Source: Nonomuraea africana (GTDB lineage: Bacteria > Actinomycetota > Actinomycetes > Streptosporangiales > Streptosporangiaceae). From it: a stretch of 64,000 nt of DNA. Shown piece by piece: positions 16,050-24,948 of this stretch (position 1 is its first letter; every line of letters starts with the position of its first letter). A program made the translations under genes and the position numbers. The notes below the pieces were generated by a model. It was not told the origin of the DNA, did no database searches, and was given only the letters and a program-made list of their open reading frames with translations. The stretch spans positions 7,874,001-7,938,000 of the forward strand of contig NZ_JADBEF010000001.1 in NCBI RefSeq assembly GCF_014873535.1, read 5' to 3'.

Positions 16050-18359
16050 ATGTCTAGGCTCTATCTGGCCGCCGAGCCAGCCTCTGCGCTGTCCCTGAGC
16101 GGAAGCAATCTCACCATCGTGGTCGTGGTCGCGGCCGTGGCCCTCATCGCGCTGGCCGTGGCCGGTGGTCTCGTGCGCGAGGTCCTGGCAGCCGACCAGG
16201 GCACCGAACGCATGCAGAACATCGCGCGCGCCGTACAGGAAGGCGCGGCGGCGTATCTCACCCGTCAGTTCAGGACTCTCGCGATCTTCGTGGTCCTGAT
16301 TCCCATCGTGCTCTGGTTCCTTCCGGGAACGACCGACGTGAAGATCGGCCGTTCCCTCTTCTTCGTGGTCGGCGCGGGATTCTCCGCGCTGACCGGCTTC
16401 ATGGGCATGTGGCTCGCCGTCCGCGGCAACGTCCGCGTGGCCGCCGCGGCCCGCACGTCAGGTGAGAAGAAGGCGATGCGCATCGCCTTCCGCACCGGCG
16501 GCGTGGCGGGCATGTTCACCGTCGGTCTCGGCCTGCTGGGCGCGGCGGTCGTCGTCCTGCTCTACCAGGGCGACGCGCCGGGCGTGCTCGAGGGCTTCGG
16601 CTTCGGCGCGGCGCTGCTGGCGATGTTCATGCGAGTCGGCGGCGGCATCTTCACCAAGGCCGCCGACGTCGGCGCCGACCTGGTCGGCAAGGTCGAGCAG
16701 GGCATCCCCGAGGACGATCCGCGCAACCCGGCCACCATTGCCGACAACGTGGGCGACAACGTCGGCGACTGCGCGGGCATGGCGGCCGACCTGTTCGAGT
16801 CCTACGCGGTCATGCTGGTGGCCAGCCTCATCCTGGGCAAGGTCGCCTTCGGCGAGCAGGGGCTCATCTTCCCGCTCATCGTTCCCATGATCGGTGTCCT
16901 CACCGCCATCATCGGCATCTTCATCACCGGCCTGCGCGACAAGGACCGCAACGGCATGGCGGCCATCAACCGCAGCTTCTTCATCTCGGCCGCGATCTCC
17001 GCGGTCCTGGTGGCGGGCGCGGCCTTCTGGTACCTGCCCGCCACCTTCGGCGAGCTGTCAGGCGCGGTCGTGCAGTCCGACGCCAACCCGCGGATCGTCG
17101 CGATCGGCGCGGTGCTGATCGGCCTGGTGCTGGCCAGCGCGATCCAGATCCTCACCGGCTACTTCACCGAGACCACCAGGCGCCCGGTGAAGGAGATCGG
17201 CGAGAGCTCGCTCACCGGTCCCGCCACGGTCATCCTGGCCGGCATCAGCGTCGGCCTCGAGTCGGCGGTCTACTCGGCGCTGATCATCGGTGGCGCGGTC
17301 TACGGCGCGTTCCTGCTCGGCTTCGGGAACGTGACGATCGCGCTGTTCGCGGTCGCGCTGGCGGGCACCGGCCTGCTGACCACCGTCGGTGTCATCGTCT
17401 CCATGGACACCTTCGGTCCCGTCTCCGACAACGCGCAGGGCATCGCGGAGATGTCGGGCGACGTCGACGGCGAGGGCGCCAGGGTGCTCACGAGCCTCGA
17501 CGCGGTCGGCAACACCACCAAGGCCATCACCAAGGGCATCGCGATCGCCACGGCGGTGCTGGCGGCGACCGCGCTGTTCGGCGCCTTCCGCACCGCGGTC
17601 GAGGCCGAGCTGGTGGCGGCCAGCCAGTCGGTGAAGGACGCGCTCGGCGCGTTCAGCACCTTCAACCTGGGCGTCGACCAGCCGAACGTGCTCGTCGGAC
17701 TGATCATCGGCGCCGCGGTGGTGTTCCTGTTCTCCGGTCTGGCGATCATGGCGGTCGGCAGGGCGGCGATGCGCGTGGTGTTCGAAGTGCGCGACCAGTT
17801 CCGCAAGAACCCGGGCATCATGGACGGCACCGTCAAGCCCGAGTACGGCCGCGTGGTCGACATCTGCACCCGCGACTCGCTGCGTGAGCTGGCCACTCCA
17901 GGTCTGCTCGCGGTCATGACGCCGATCGCGGTCGGTTTCGCCCTGGGATACGCGCCGCTGGGCGCCTTCCTGGCGGGCGCGATCGCCTGCGGCACGCTGA
18001 TGGCGGTCTTCCTGGCCAACTCCGGCGGCGCCTGGGACAACGCCAAGAAGCTGGTCGAGGACGGTCACCACGGCGGCAAGGGCTCCGAGGCCCACGCCGC
18101 CACGGTCATCGGCGACACGGTGGGCGACCCGTTCAAGGACACCGCGGGCCCGGCCATCAACCCGCTGATCAAGGTGATGAACCTGGTCGCGCTGCTCATC
18201 GCGCCCGCCGTGGTGGTGTACGCGAGCAACGCCCCGCTGCGCATCGGCATCACCGTGGTCGCGGTGAGCGTCGTGGTCGTCGCGATCGTCATCTCCAAGC
18301 GTCGCTCGGTGAGCATCACGCCCGCCGAGGACAGGGAGCACGCGCCGGTCGCACCCTGA
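16050..18359 (+). CDS. hppA: membrane-bound proton-translocating pyrophosphatase
   Basis: 769 residues with about 16 membrane helices. It hydrolyses pyrophosphate and pumps protons across the cytoplasmic membrane. The substrate-site motifs are intact: DVGADLVGKVEQGIPEDDPRNP-type loop near residue 205, GDNVGDCAGMAADLFESY near 235 and the C-terminal GDTVGDPFKDTAGPAINPLIK. The residue that separates K+-dependent from K+-independent enzymes is Lys (VGNTTKAITKG), which predicts the K+-insensitive type. ATG 16050 has GAGGAGA upstream. A 13-bp hairpin follows the gene. Confidence 0.97.
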   Translation: MSRLYLAAEPASALSLSGSNLTIVVVVAAVALIALAVAGGLVREVLAADQGTERMQNIARAVQEGAAAYLTRQFRTLAIFVVLIPIVLWFLPGTTDVKIGRSLFFVVGAGFSALTGFMGMWLAVRGNVRVAAAARTSGEKKAMRIAFRTGGVAGMFTVGLGLLGAAVVVLLYQGDAPGVLEGFGFGAALLAMFMRVGGGIFTKAADVGADLVGKVEQGIPEDDPRNPATIADNVGDNVGDCAGMAADLFESYAVMLVASLILGKVAFGEQGLIFPLIVPMIGVLTAIIGIFITGLRDKDRNGMAAINRSFFISAAISAVLVAGAAFWYLPATFGELSGAVVQSDANPRIVAIGAVLIGLVLASAIQILTGYFTETTRRPVKEIGESSLTGPATVILAGISVGLESAVYSALIIGGAVYGAFLLGFGNVTIALFAVALAGTGLLTTVGVIVSMDTFGPVSDNAQGIAEMSGDVDGEGARVLTSLDAVGNTTKAITKGIAIATAVLAATALFGAFRTAVEAELVAASQSVKDALGAFSTFNLGVDQPNVLVGLIIGAAVVFLFSGLAIMAVGRAAMRVVFEVRDQFRKNPGIMDGTVKPEYGRVVDICTRDSLRELATPGLLAVMTPIAVGFALGYAPLGAFLAGAIACGTLMAVFLANSGGAWDNAKKLVEDGHHGGKGSEAHAATVIGDTVGDPFKDTAGPAINPLIKVMNLVALLIAPAVVVYASNAPLRIGITVVAVSVVVVAIVISKRRSVSITPAEDREHAPVAP

Positions 18360-18389
18360 CCTTGGTCAGGGGTTCTCCAGCAAGCAAGT

Positions 18390-18420
18390 GACGGCCCGCG
18401 CCACCCCGGCGCGGGCCGTC
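18390..18420 (+). terminator. intrinsic terminator of hppA
   Basis: Exact 13-bp stem GACGGCCCGCGCC (18390-18402) / GGCGCGGGCCGTC (18408-18420), loop ACCCC, 30 bases after the stop. Confidence 0.8.
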
Positions 18421-18527
18421 CGCACGCCCGTGCGTTCTCGGGAGGTCCGTTTTTCTGGAAGGACGGCAAGCACTCTGGAGGCCACCGTGGTCACCGCTGG
18501 CCGTCTGTCCAGCACGCGTACTCCAGC

Positions 18528-18680
18528 GGGACTTCGGCTCCCTCCGAAACGTCGCTCGTGAAAGAGGGACTTGGGGTCCCGCCGAAACGTCGCCCGTGAA
18601 AGAGCGGGGCTTCGGCTCCCTCCTAACGTCGCCCGTGAAAGAGGGACTTCGGATCCCCCTGAAACGTCGCCCGTGAAAGA
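18528..18680. repeat. four tandem 38-bp units, each with a UUCG-type mini-hairpin
   Basis: Units start at 18528, 18566, about 18604 and 18643. Each reads GGGACTTCGG-TCCC, then CCGAAACGTCG, then CCGTGAAAGA, with few differences. Each begins with a short dyad: GGGA/TCCC around CTTCGG in units 1 and 4, GGGAC/GTCCC in unit 2, GGGGC/GCTCC in unit 3, so pairing is kept while bases differ. The array ends 30 bases before the small membrane protein gene. Confidence 0.75.
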
Positions 18681-18712
18681 CCCCGGTGGGTCCTGATGGG
18701 AGACTGGACCGC

Positions 18713-18829
18713 ATGGGAGAGCAGCCTCGGAACTCCGGCGCCAAGACGCTGGTGATCATCTTGGTGGCCATGGTGGGGATCCTCGCGCTGATCGCCGGTC
18801 TGGCCATCTGGGCGTCGAACGGAGGCTGA
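18713..18829 (+). CDS. 38-residue single-pass membrane protein
   Basis: A short gene: MGEQPRNSGAKTL, then one hydrophobic helix (residues 14-34) and a short SNGG tail. Polar N-terminus, one helix and a stop immediately before sixA. The ribosome binding site of sixA (GGAGG, 18821-18825) lies inside its last codons, so both are probably cotranscribed. A TGATGGGAGACT region just upstream suggests a near-leaderless start at ATG 18713. Function unknown; the coding claim rests on the coherent membrane helix and spacing. Confidence 0.55.
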   Translation: MGEQPRNSGAKTLVIILVAMVGILALIAGLAIWASNGG

Positions 18830-18832
18830 GCG

Positions 18833-19300
18833 ATGCGCACACTGATCGTGCTGCGGCACGCCAAAGCCGCCCAGGTTCCCGGCCTCGCCGACAGGGAGCG
18901 CCCTCTCACCGGCAGGGGTGAGCGCGACGCCGTCCGCGTGGGTGAGGAGATCAAGGCGCTGGGGCTCGTCCCCGAGCTGGTCCTGTGCTCGCCCGCGCGA
19001 CGCACCACGAGGACGGCGGAGCTGGCCTTCCCCACCGTGGAGACCAGCTACGAGCGCGACATCTACGAGGCCTATCCCGAAGACCTCTACGAGCTGATCC
19101 GCAGGCTCGACCCCGACGTCGAGACGCTCGTGCTGTGCGGGCACAACCCGGGAGTCCACGAGATGGCGCTCAGCCTGGTCGGCGGCGAGTTCACCTTCCG
19201 GCCGGGCGCGTTCGCGGTGGTGGAGCTCGACGCCCCCTGGGTAGACCTGTGGCCAGGGGAGGGACGCCTGGTCACGCACTGGGATCCCAAAGAGGGGTAG
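18833..19300 (+). CDS. SixA-like histidine phosphatase
   Basis: 155 residues of the phosphoglycerate mutase superfamily. The catalytic signature RHAKA at residues 8-12, the second Arg in SPARRT, an acidic residue in YEAYPEDLYEL and the second His in LCGHNPG are all present. The short single-domain form matches SixA, which removes phosphate from phosphohistidine in phosphotransfer proteins; the actual substrate here is unknown. ATG 18833 has GGAGG eight bases upstream. It precedes the FUSC protein by 23 bases. Confidence 0.85.
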   Translation: MRTLIVLRHAKAAQVPGLADRERPLTGRGERDAVRVGEEIKALGLVPELVLCSPARRTTRTAELAFPTVETSYERDIYEAYPEDLYELIRRLDPDVETLVLCGHNPGVHEMALSLVGGEFTFRPGAFAVVELDAPWVDLWPGEGRLVTHWDPKEG

Positions 19301-19323
19301 GAGCTCGAGCGGGAGGGCTTCGG

Positions 19324-21351
19324 ATGCGGGGGGCTTTCGTCGCGCTGCGTGAAGGCTTCTCGCTGCCGGCCAGACCTCCGTGGTCCTACGGCGTGCTGTG
19401 CGGCACCGCCGTCGCGCTCCCCCTCGGGATGGGCGCGCTGGCGGGCGCCCCCCACGTGGGCGCGATCGTCGCGCTCGGCGCCTACTTCACGGCGTTCGGC
19501 GACACCTACGGCCAGCCGTACGGCGAGCGGGCCAAGACGCTGCTCCGCACGGTCCCGCTCCTGGCGATCGGCTTCTGGGTCGGCGCGGTGCTGTCGCTCA
19601 GCCCGTGGGGCGCGGTGGCGGGCATCGGGCTGGTCGCGGCCATGGGCGCGCAGTGGAAGCAGATCGGCACGCCGCCGGTGCTGGCCGTGGTCTCGGGGTT
19701 CTACGCGGGGCTGCCGCCCGGACTCTGGCCCCCGCTGCAGATGGGGCTCGGCGGGGTGCTGTTCTGCGCGCTGGCCCTGGCCCTCTGGCCGTTTCGCCGG
19801 CTCGACCCGCTCAAGAAGGCGCTGTCGGAGGCCGCCGCGGCCATGGCCGACATGCTGGACGGCCTCGCCGTACCCGATGAGGAGTGGGCGGAGCTGCGCG
19901 AGGACGGGTCACGGGCGCTGGACGCGGCGACCACCGCCATCGCCGCCTTCAACAGCTCGGAGGACGGTGACCGCTCGCCCGACAGGTACGCCGCCTCGCT
20001 GGCCAGGATCTTCCACGAGAGCGTCGCCCTGCGCTCTCTGCGCGCGCACGCGATCGAGGCGGGCACCGAGCCGCAGGGGCTGGACGAGGCGGTCGGCAAG
20101 CTGTCCACGGCGCTGCGCGAGTCGGCCAGGCAGGAGAGCGTCGTCGCGGTGCCCGGCGCGCTGGCCGCGGTGGCCGACTTCGCCGAGCGCGTGGCCGCCG
20201 TGCGCGACACGGCCTCGCCGGTGCAGCTCGCCCTGCTCGGCCAGGTGCGCAGGTGCATGGACAGGATCGCGGTCGCGGTGCGGTCGGTCGCGCTGCGCTC
20301 CTCAGAAGGCGTGCGGGTGCCCGCCAGGCTGCCGCAGCTCACCTGGCGGGCGCCCTCGTTCCAGGGCGACTCCGCCCACGCGGCGCGGGTCGGCATCGCG
20401 GTGGCGGTCTCGATGGCGCTCCTGGTCGACGTGCACGACCACTTCGGCAGGTGGATGGTCTTCACGGTGTTCATCGTCCTGCGTCCCACGTACGGCGACA
20501 CCCTGGACAGGGTGCTGCTCAGGGTGGCGGGCACCGTCCTCGGCTCCACCGTGGCCGCGCTCCTGCTGGCCGCGGTGCCAGGGCGGGCCACGCTGGTGGT
20601 GGTCGTGTGGATCTTCGCGACGCTCGGGTTCGCGCTGCGCGAGGTCAGCTACGCCTACTGGTCCACCTTCGCCACGCCGCTCGTGCTCATGCTCATGGAC
20701 TTCTCCATTCAGCTGAACTGGAACGCGGCGGGCACCAGGGTGGCGTTCACGGTGGCGGGCGGCGTGCTCGCGGTGGTGGCCGCGCGGCTGCTGTGGCCGA
20801 GGGGCGAGGCGGGAAAGGTCTGCGATCTGGTCGTCGACCTGCTGCGCGAGCACGCGCGCATGGTGCGGACGCTGGTGGATCGCGACCTCGACACGCTGCC
20901 CGACCGCACGGAGGCGGCCGGACAGGCCGGGGAGAAGCTGTCCGACTCGCTCGACAGGCTGGAGAAGGAGCCCGGAGGTCAGGCGCCCGAGGAGCTCAGG
21001 CAGGCGGTCACTGACGCCCGCAGGCTGCGCGACGACACGATCCTGCTGGCGGCCGTCATGCGTGGGGCGCCGGAGGGGACGGACGCGACCGTGGCGATCC
21101 TCGACGCAGTGGCCGACCGGATGGAGGCGGCGGCCGAGGCGCTCAGGGAGGGCAAGGCGCCGCCGGAGGCCGACGAGCTCGACGCGGGCCTGGCCGAGAT
21201 GGCCGGCCGCGTCGACACGCTCGTCGAGGAGGCCGAAGGCGGCGAGACGACCTCGGTCAGGCGCGAGCTGCGGCACGCGGTCGCCGCGCATCCCGCGCTG
21301 CGCACGCTGACCGCCGACGCGCTGCGCCTGACGGGCGACGTCACGAGATGA
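19324..21351 (+). CDS. FUSC-family membrane protein (aromatic acid exporter-like)
   Basis: 675 residues. Two blocks of membrane helices (about residues 20-160 and 355-500) are each followed by a helical cytosolic domain rich in Ala, Glu and Arg. The second block contains RWMVFTVFIVLRPTYGDTLDRVLLRVAGT, the hallmark of FUSC/YccS/ArAE proteins, which probably extrude small aromatic or toxic compounds. ATG 19324 follows GGGAGGG. The 3' end overlaps the convergent serB gene by 11 bases. No periplasmic partner gene is nearby. Confidence 0.85.
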   Translation: MRGAFVALREGFSLPARPPWSYGVLCGTAVALPLGMGALAGAPHVGAIVALGAYFTAFGDTYGQPYGERAKTLLRTVPLLAIGFWVGAVLSLSPWGAVAGIGLVAAMGAQWKQIGTPPVLAVVSGFYAGLPPGLWPPLQMGLGGVLFCALALALWPFRRLDPLKKALSEAAAAMADMLDGLAVPDEEWAELREDGSRALDAATTAIAAFNSSEDGDRSPDRYAASLARIFHESVALRSLRAHAIEAGTEPQGLDEAVGKLSTALRESARQESVVAVPGALAAVADFAERVAAVRDTASPVQLALLGQVRRCMDRIAVAVRSVALRSSEGVRVPARLPQLTWRAPSFQGDSAHAARVGIAVAVSMALLVDVHDHFGRWMVFTVFIVLRPTYGDTLDRVLLRVAGTVLGSTVAALLLAAVPGRATLVVVVWIFATLGFALREVSYAYWSTFATPLVLMLMDFSIQLNWNAAGTRVAFTVAGGVLAVVAARLLWPRGEAGKVCDLVVDLLREHARMVRTLVDRDLDTLPDRTEAAGQAGEKLSDSLDRLEKEPGGQAPEELRQAVTDARRLRDDTILLAAVMRGAPEGTDATVAILDAVADRMEAAAEALREGKAPPEADELDAGLAEMAGRVDTLVEEAEGGETTSVRRELRHAVAAHPALRTLTADALRLTGDVTR

Positions 21352-22606
21352 CGGAGTCCTCGGCGTCGGCGGCCTCGATCTCGTCGCGGGAGATGCCGAG
21401 CAGGTAGAGGATCGAGTCGAGGTAGGGGGTGTTGACGGCGGTGTCGGCGGCCTGCCGTACGACGGGTTTGGCGTTGAAGGCCACGCCCAGGCCCGCGGCG
21501 GCGATCATGTCGAGGTCGTTGGCGCCGTCGCCGATGGCGACGGTCTGGCTGATGGGCACCCCCGACTGCCTGGCGAACCGCTCCAGCGCCCGGGCCTTGC
21601 CCGCACGGTCGACGATCTCGCCGACGACCCGGCCGGTCAGCTTGCCGTCGACGACCTCCAGGGTGTTGGCCGCCGAGTAGTCGATGCCGAGATCCGCCAC
21701 CAGGGCGTCGGTGATCTGGGTGAAGCCGCCGCTGACGATCGCGAACTTGTAGTCGAGGCGCTTGAGCGTGCGCACCAGCGTGCGGGCGCCGGGGGTGAGG
21801 ACGACCTCCTCGCGGACCTTCGCGAAGATCTCCTGCGGCAGCCCCTCCAGCAGCCTGACCCTGCGGCGCAGCGACTCGGCGAAGTCGAGCTCGCCGCGCA
21901 TGGCCTCCTCCGTGACCTTGGCCACCTCGTCGAGACAGCCCGCGTGGGCCGCGAGCAGCTCGATGACCTCGCCCTGGATGAGCGTGGAGTCGACGTCCAT
22001 GACGATCAGGCGCTTGGCCCTGCGGGACAGCCCGGTGCGCTGCACGGCCACGTCGACCTGCTGGGCGGCGGCCTCGGCGGCCAGCTCCACCCGGAGCGCG
22101 TCGGGGTCGGCGCCGGAGACGGACAGCTCGATGCAGGTCACCGGCCACTGCGCGATGCGGTCGATGCGGTCGATGTTCGCGCCTGCCGCGGCGATGCGGC
22201 CGGCGATGCCGCCGATCGCGGCAGGGGACAGGGCGGTGCCGAGCACGCTCACCGACAGGCGGCCGCGGCGGCGCTTCTCCTTGGTCATGGAGCCGGTGGC
22301 GAGGTCGACCTCCATGCCGAGGTCCTCCGCCACCCGCTCGACGGCCGTCCACAGGGCGCCGATCGTGCCGCCGGTGCCCGTGGACGGGCCTCCGGAGTAG
22401 GCGACGAGGACGCCGAGCGTGAGCCGGCCGCGGATGACGACCTGCTCGATGTCGGCCACGGTCACGGGAAACGACGCCATGACGGAGAAAAGCCGCGAGG
22501 TGACGCCAGGGCGGTCAGGCCCGGTAAGAGTGATCAGGAGCGTGCGCTGGTCCACATCGGTCACGCTACTGGCACTCGCACCATGGTCGGCGTCGAGGTT
22601 CACCAT
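21341..22606 (-). CDS. serB: phosphoserine phosphatase with ACT domain
   Basis: About 421 residues. An N-terminal ACT-like regulatory domain (RTLLITLTGPDRPGVTSRLFSVM) and a second ACT-like segment precede the HAD phosphatase domain. HAD motif I is VMDVDSTLIQGEV, motif II lies in AIVSGGFTQ, and motif IV is GDGANDLDMIAAAGLG. It performs the last step of serine synthesis. I chose ATG 22606; GTG 22564 is an alternative and no clear ribosome binding site decides. Divergent from the OlsB-like gene. Confidence 0.93.
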   Translation of the reverse strand: MVNLDADHGASASSVTDVDQRTLLITLTGPDRPGVTSRLFSVMASFPVTVADIEQVVIRGRLTLGVLVAYSGGPSTGTGGTIGALWTAVERVAEDLGMEVDLATGSMTKEKRRRGRLSVSVLGTALSPAAIGGIAGRIAAAGANIDRIDRIAQWPVTCIELSVSGADPDALRVELAAEAAAQQVDVAVQRTGLSRRAKRLIVMDVDSTLIQGEVIELLAAHAGCLDEVAKVTEEAMRGELDFAESLRRRVRLLEGLPQEIFAKVREEVVLTPGARTLVRTLKRLDYKFAIVSGGFTQITDALVADLGIDYSAANTLEVVDGKLTGRVVGEIVDRAGKARALERFARQSGVPISQTVAIGDGANDLDMIAAAGLGVAFNAKPVVRQAADTAVNTPYLDSILYLLGISRDEIEAADAEDSVIS

Positions 22607-22658
22607 TCGGACGACTGACCTTGGGCGTGTGGCCATCATGGGCTGCCTTCATAGGACC

Positions 22659-23345
22659 ATGCACCGCTACACCGTGGGACTGGCCCGCACGCCCGCCGAT
22701 CTGCAGGCCGCCCAGCGCCTGCGCTACCGCGTGTTCGCCGAGGAGCTCGGCGCGCGGCTCGACTCGCCCGTCACCGGACTCGACGCCGACTCCTTCGACG
22801 CCTACTGCGACCACCTGCTCGTCCGCGCGGGCGACGAGGTGGTCGGCACCTACCGGTTGCTGCCCCCTGGACGCAGAGACCGGCTCTACTCGGACACCGA
22901 GTTCGACGCCTCCGCGCTCGATCCCCTCCGCTCCGACCTCGTCGAGGTGGGCAGGTCGTGCGTGCATCCCGACCACCGCAGGGGCGCGGTCATCGGGCTC
23001 ATGTGGGCGGGCATCGCCCGCTACATGAGCGAGGGCGGACACGGCTGGCTCGTCGGCTGCTGCTCGGTGCCCCTGGCGGACGCCGCGCACGTCGTGGAGC
23101 GGGTGCCGTTCGGCCCCGAGGAGTACCGCGTCAAGCCGCTGACCCCGTGGGTGGACGTGGAGCCGGCCGGGTCCGCCGCCTTCGTGATGCCGCCGCTGCT
23201 GCGCGGCTATCTCAGGCTGGGCGCGTGGATCTGCGGCGAGCCCGCGCACGACGCGGCCTTCGGCTGCGCCGACTTCCTCGTGCTGCTGTCGATGGCCCAG
23301 GTGGACCGGCGTTACCTGCGTCACTTCCTCGGGGCTCCCGCATGA
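22659..23345 (+). CDS. OlsB-like ornithine N-acyltransferase (GNAT fold)
   Basis: 228 residues. MHRYTVGLARTPADLQAAQRLRYRVFAEELG and VEVGRSCVHPDHRRGAVIGLMW match the OlsB-type acyltransferase domain, which attaches a 3-hydroxyacyl chain to ornithine to make lyso-ornithine lipid. The next gene, overlapping by four bases, encodes the OlsA-type O-acyltransferase, so the pair probably makes ornithine lipids of the cell membrane. The start is uncertain between ATG 22659 and ATG 22638. Confidence 0.8.
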   Translation: MHRYTVGLARTPADLQAAQRLRYRVFAEELGARLDSPVTGLDADSFDAYCDHLLVRAGDEVVGTYRLLPPGRRDRLYSDTEFDASALDPLRSDLVEVGRSCVHPDHRRGAVIGLMWAGIARYMSEGGHGWLVGCCSVPLADAAHVVERVPFGPEEYRVKPLTPWVDVEPAGSAAFVMPPLLRGYLRLGAWICGEPAHDAAFGCADFLVLLSMAQVDRRYLRHFLGAPA

Positions 23346-24217
23346 GCCCGTGGTTCCCCTCGTCGCCCTGCACCACCGCCAGATGCGTGGACGTGCCCAT
23401 GCGCGCGGCCGGCCCGCTCCGCAGGGCTCTGCGCGCCCTGGCCGCCGTCCTGGTCGTGCTGGTCGGCCTGCCCGCGGCCCGCCTGGCCCCGCGTACGGCG
23501 CGGCGGCGCGTCACGATGCTGTGGTCGAGGGCGCTGCTCAGAGCGCTGGGGGTCAGGATCGAGGTACGGCAGGGCTTCGCGTTCTTCGCGGGCGCGGCCG
23601 ACCCCGCCTCGTCGGTCGCGCCTGATCCGGTCGCGTCAGGGCCGGAGGCGCGGCTCGTCGTCGCCAACCACATCTCCTGGCTCGACCCGCTCGTGGTCGC
23701 CGCCACGATGCCGTGCAGGCTGGTCGCCAAGAGCGAGGTCGGCTCGTGGCCCGTCGTCGGCGGCCTGGCCAACGGATCCGGCGCCCTTCCCATCGCCCGC
23801 GACTCGCTCCTCGGGCTGCCCGGCGCGGTGGCGCGCATCGCCGACGTCCTGCGGTCGGGGGAGAGCGTCGCCGCCTTCCCCGAGGGGACGACCTGGTGCG
23901 GACGCGGCAGCGGGACCTTCAAGCCCGCCGTGTTCCAGGCCGCGCTGGACGCGGGCGTGCCGGTCACCCCCGTCGCCCTCGCCTACAGGGAGTCCTCGGG
24001 ACCCCGCACGACCGCGCCCGCGTACGTCGGGGACGACACGCTCGCCGCCTCCCTGCTCAGGGTGATCGCGGTGCGGCGGCTGGTGGTCGAGGTCACCGTG
24101 CTGCCGCCGGTCACCGCCTCGGGACGCAGGGAGCTCGCCGACCTGGCCGAGGCCGCCGTCGCCTCCGCCACTGGTCGTCTTCCCGCACTCCGCCCCGCCC
24201 TGGCGGGCTCCGTGTGA
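23342..24217 (+). CDS. PlsC-like O-acyltransferase (OlsA-type)
   Basis: 291 residues. A membrane helix near residues 28-48 is followed by the acyltransferase domain: NHISWLDPL carries the HX4D catalytic motif and FPEGTTW the second substrate-binding motif, with KSEVGSWPVVGG between them. ATG 23342 overlaps the stop of the preceding gene. The family acylates lysophosphatidate or lyso-ornithine lipid; the tight coupling to an OlsB-like gene favours the latter. Confidence 0.85.
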   Translation: MSPWFPSSPCTTARCVDVPMRAAGPLRRALRALAAVLVVLVGLPAARLAPRTARRRVTMLWSRALLRALGVRIEVRQGFAFFAGAADPASSVAPDPVASGPEARLVVANHISWLDPLVVAATMPCRLVAKSEVGSWPVVGGLANGSGALPIARDSLLGLPGAVARIADVLRSGESVAAFPEGTTWCGRGSGTFKPAVFQAALDAGVPVTPVALAYRESSGPRTTAPAYVGDDTLAASLLRVIAVRRLVVEVTVLPPVTASGRRELADLAEAAVASATGRLPALRPALAGSV

Positions 24218-24239
24218 ACGAGGGCCGGGACAGCGAGAA

Positions 24240-24267
24240 GCCCGCTCCCGTCGCGGCGAGAGCGGGC
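24240..24267. terminator. bidirectional hairpin between olsA-like and secreted-protein genes
   Basis: Stem GCCCGCTC (24240-24247) / GAGCGGGC (24260-24267) between two convergent genes. Confidence 0.6.
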
Positions 24268-24284
24268 GTCAGCAGAGCGCGCGG

Positions 24285-24851
24285 TTAGCGGACGACCTTG
24301 GTGGACGCCTGCTTGACGTAGCCGAAGCCGGGGACGCCGAGCCTGTCGAGCTCCTCCTTGCTGAGGTTCTCCATCCCGGTCTGGACGTTGTAGGACGCCA
24401 CGCCGAGGATGGCCTTCTGCGTGCCCTTGGCGCTCTTGGTCAGCCGCGCATCGAAGACCATGGCGACCGACTCGCCCTTCTTCACCGTGGCGGGCAGGAG
24501 ACAGAACAGGTCACGCCTGATCAGCTCGCACTGGGTGCCTTCGACGCTGGTGCGGTAGGTGACCTTCTTCAGGTCGATGCCCTTGGGGAACTGCCCGCCC
24601 ACGAACCAGGTGCCCGCGGTGGCCTCGTGGGGACCGGTGTTGACCGCCGTGATCGTGTAACGCACCTTGCCGCCGGCCTTGGCCTTCTTGGTGGCGGTGA
24701 GCTTGACGTCAAAGACGGAGAAAGGGTCTTCGGCGCTCTTCACGACCGCCGCGGCGGCCGGTGCGACGGGCGCGGCCGACACCGGGGCCGCGCTGAAGAC
24801 CAGGGCGCCCGCCACCGGGGCAGCGAGCATGAAAGAAGCGATGCGGCGCAT
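24285..24851 (-). CDS. secreted beta-domain protein, paralogue of the 28711 gene
   Basis: 188 residues with a signal peptide (MRRIASF, hydrophobic run, cleavage near SAAPV). The mature part is a DUF11/CARDB-like beta domain (KAGGKVRYTITAVNTGPHEATAG) with two Cys (QCELIRRDLFCLL) that may form a disulfide. The C-terminal motif ENLSKEELDRLGVPGFGYVK recurs in the paralogue as ENLDQEELARLGLKGHLFMK. ATG 24851 has CGGAGA upstream. Stands alone; function unknown. Confidence 0.7.
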   Translation of the reverse strand: MRRIASFMLAAPVAGALVFSAAPVSAAPVAPAAAAVVKSAEDPFSVFDVKLTATKKAKAGGKVRYTITAVNTGPHEATAGTWFVGGQFPKGIDLKKVTYRTSVEGTQCELIRRDLFCLLPATVKKGESVAMVFDARLTKSAKGTQKAILGVASYNVQTGMENLSKEELDRLGVPGFGYVKQASTKVVR

Positions 24852-24948
24852 TCACGTCTCCGTTGAAGAAGGGGAGCGAGGATGCCCAAGAAGTGATGAG
24901 CCCCCGTTTTAAGACCGCAGCTTTTTATCACGGTTGACCAGGAAAGAT

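Noticed and set aside
18528..18680. CRISPR array
   Set aside because: Units are contiguous without unique spacers and no cas gene is near.
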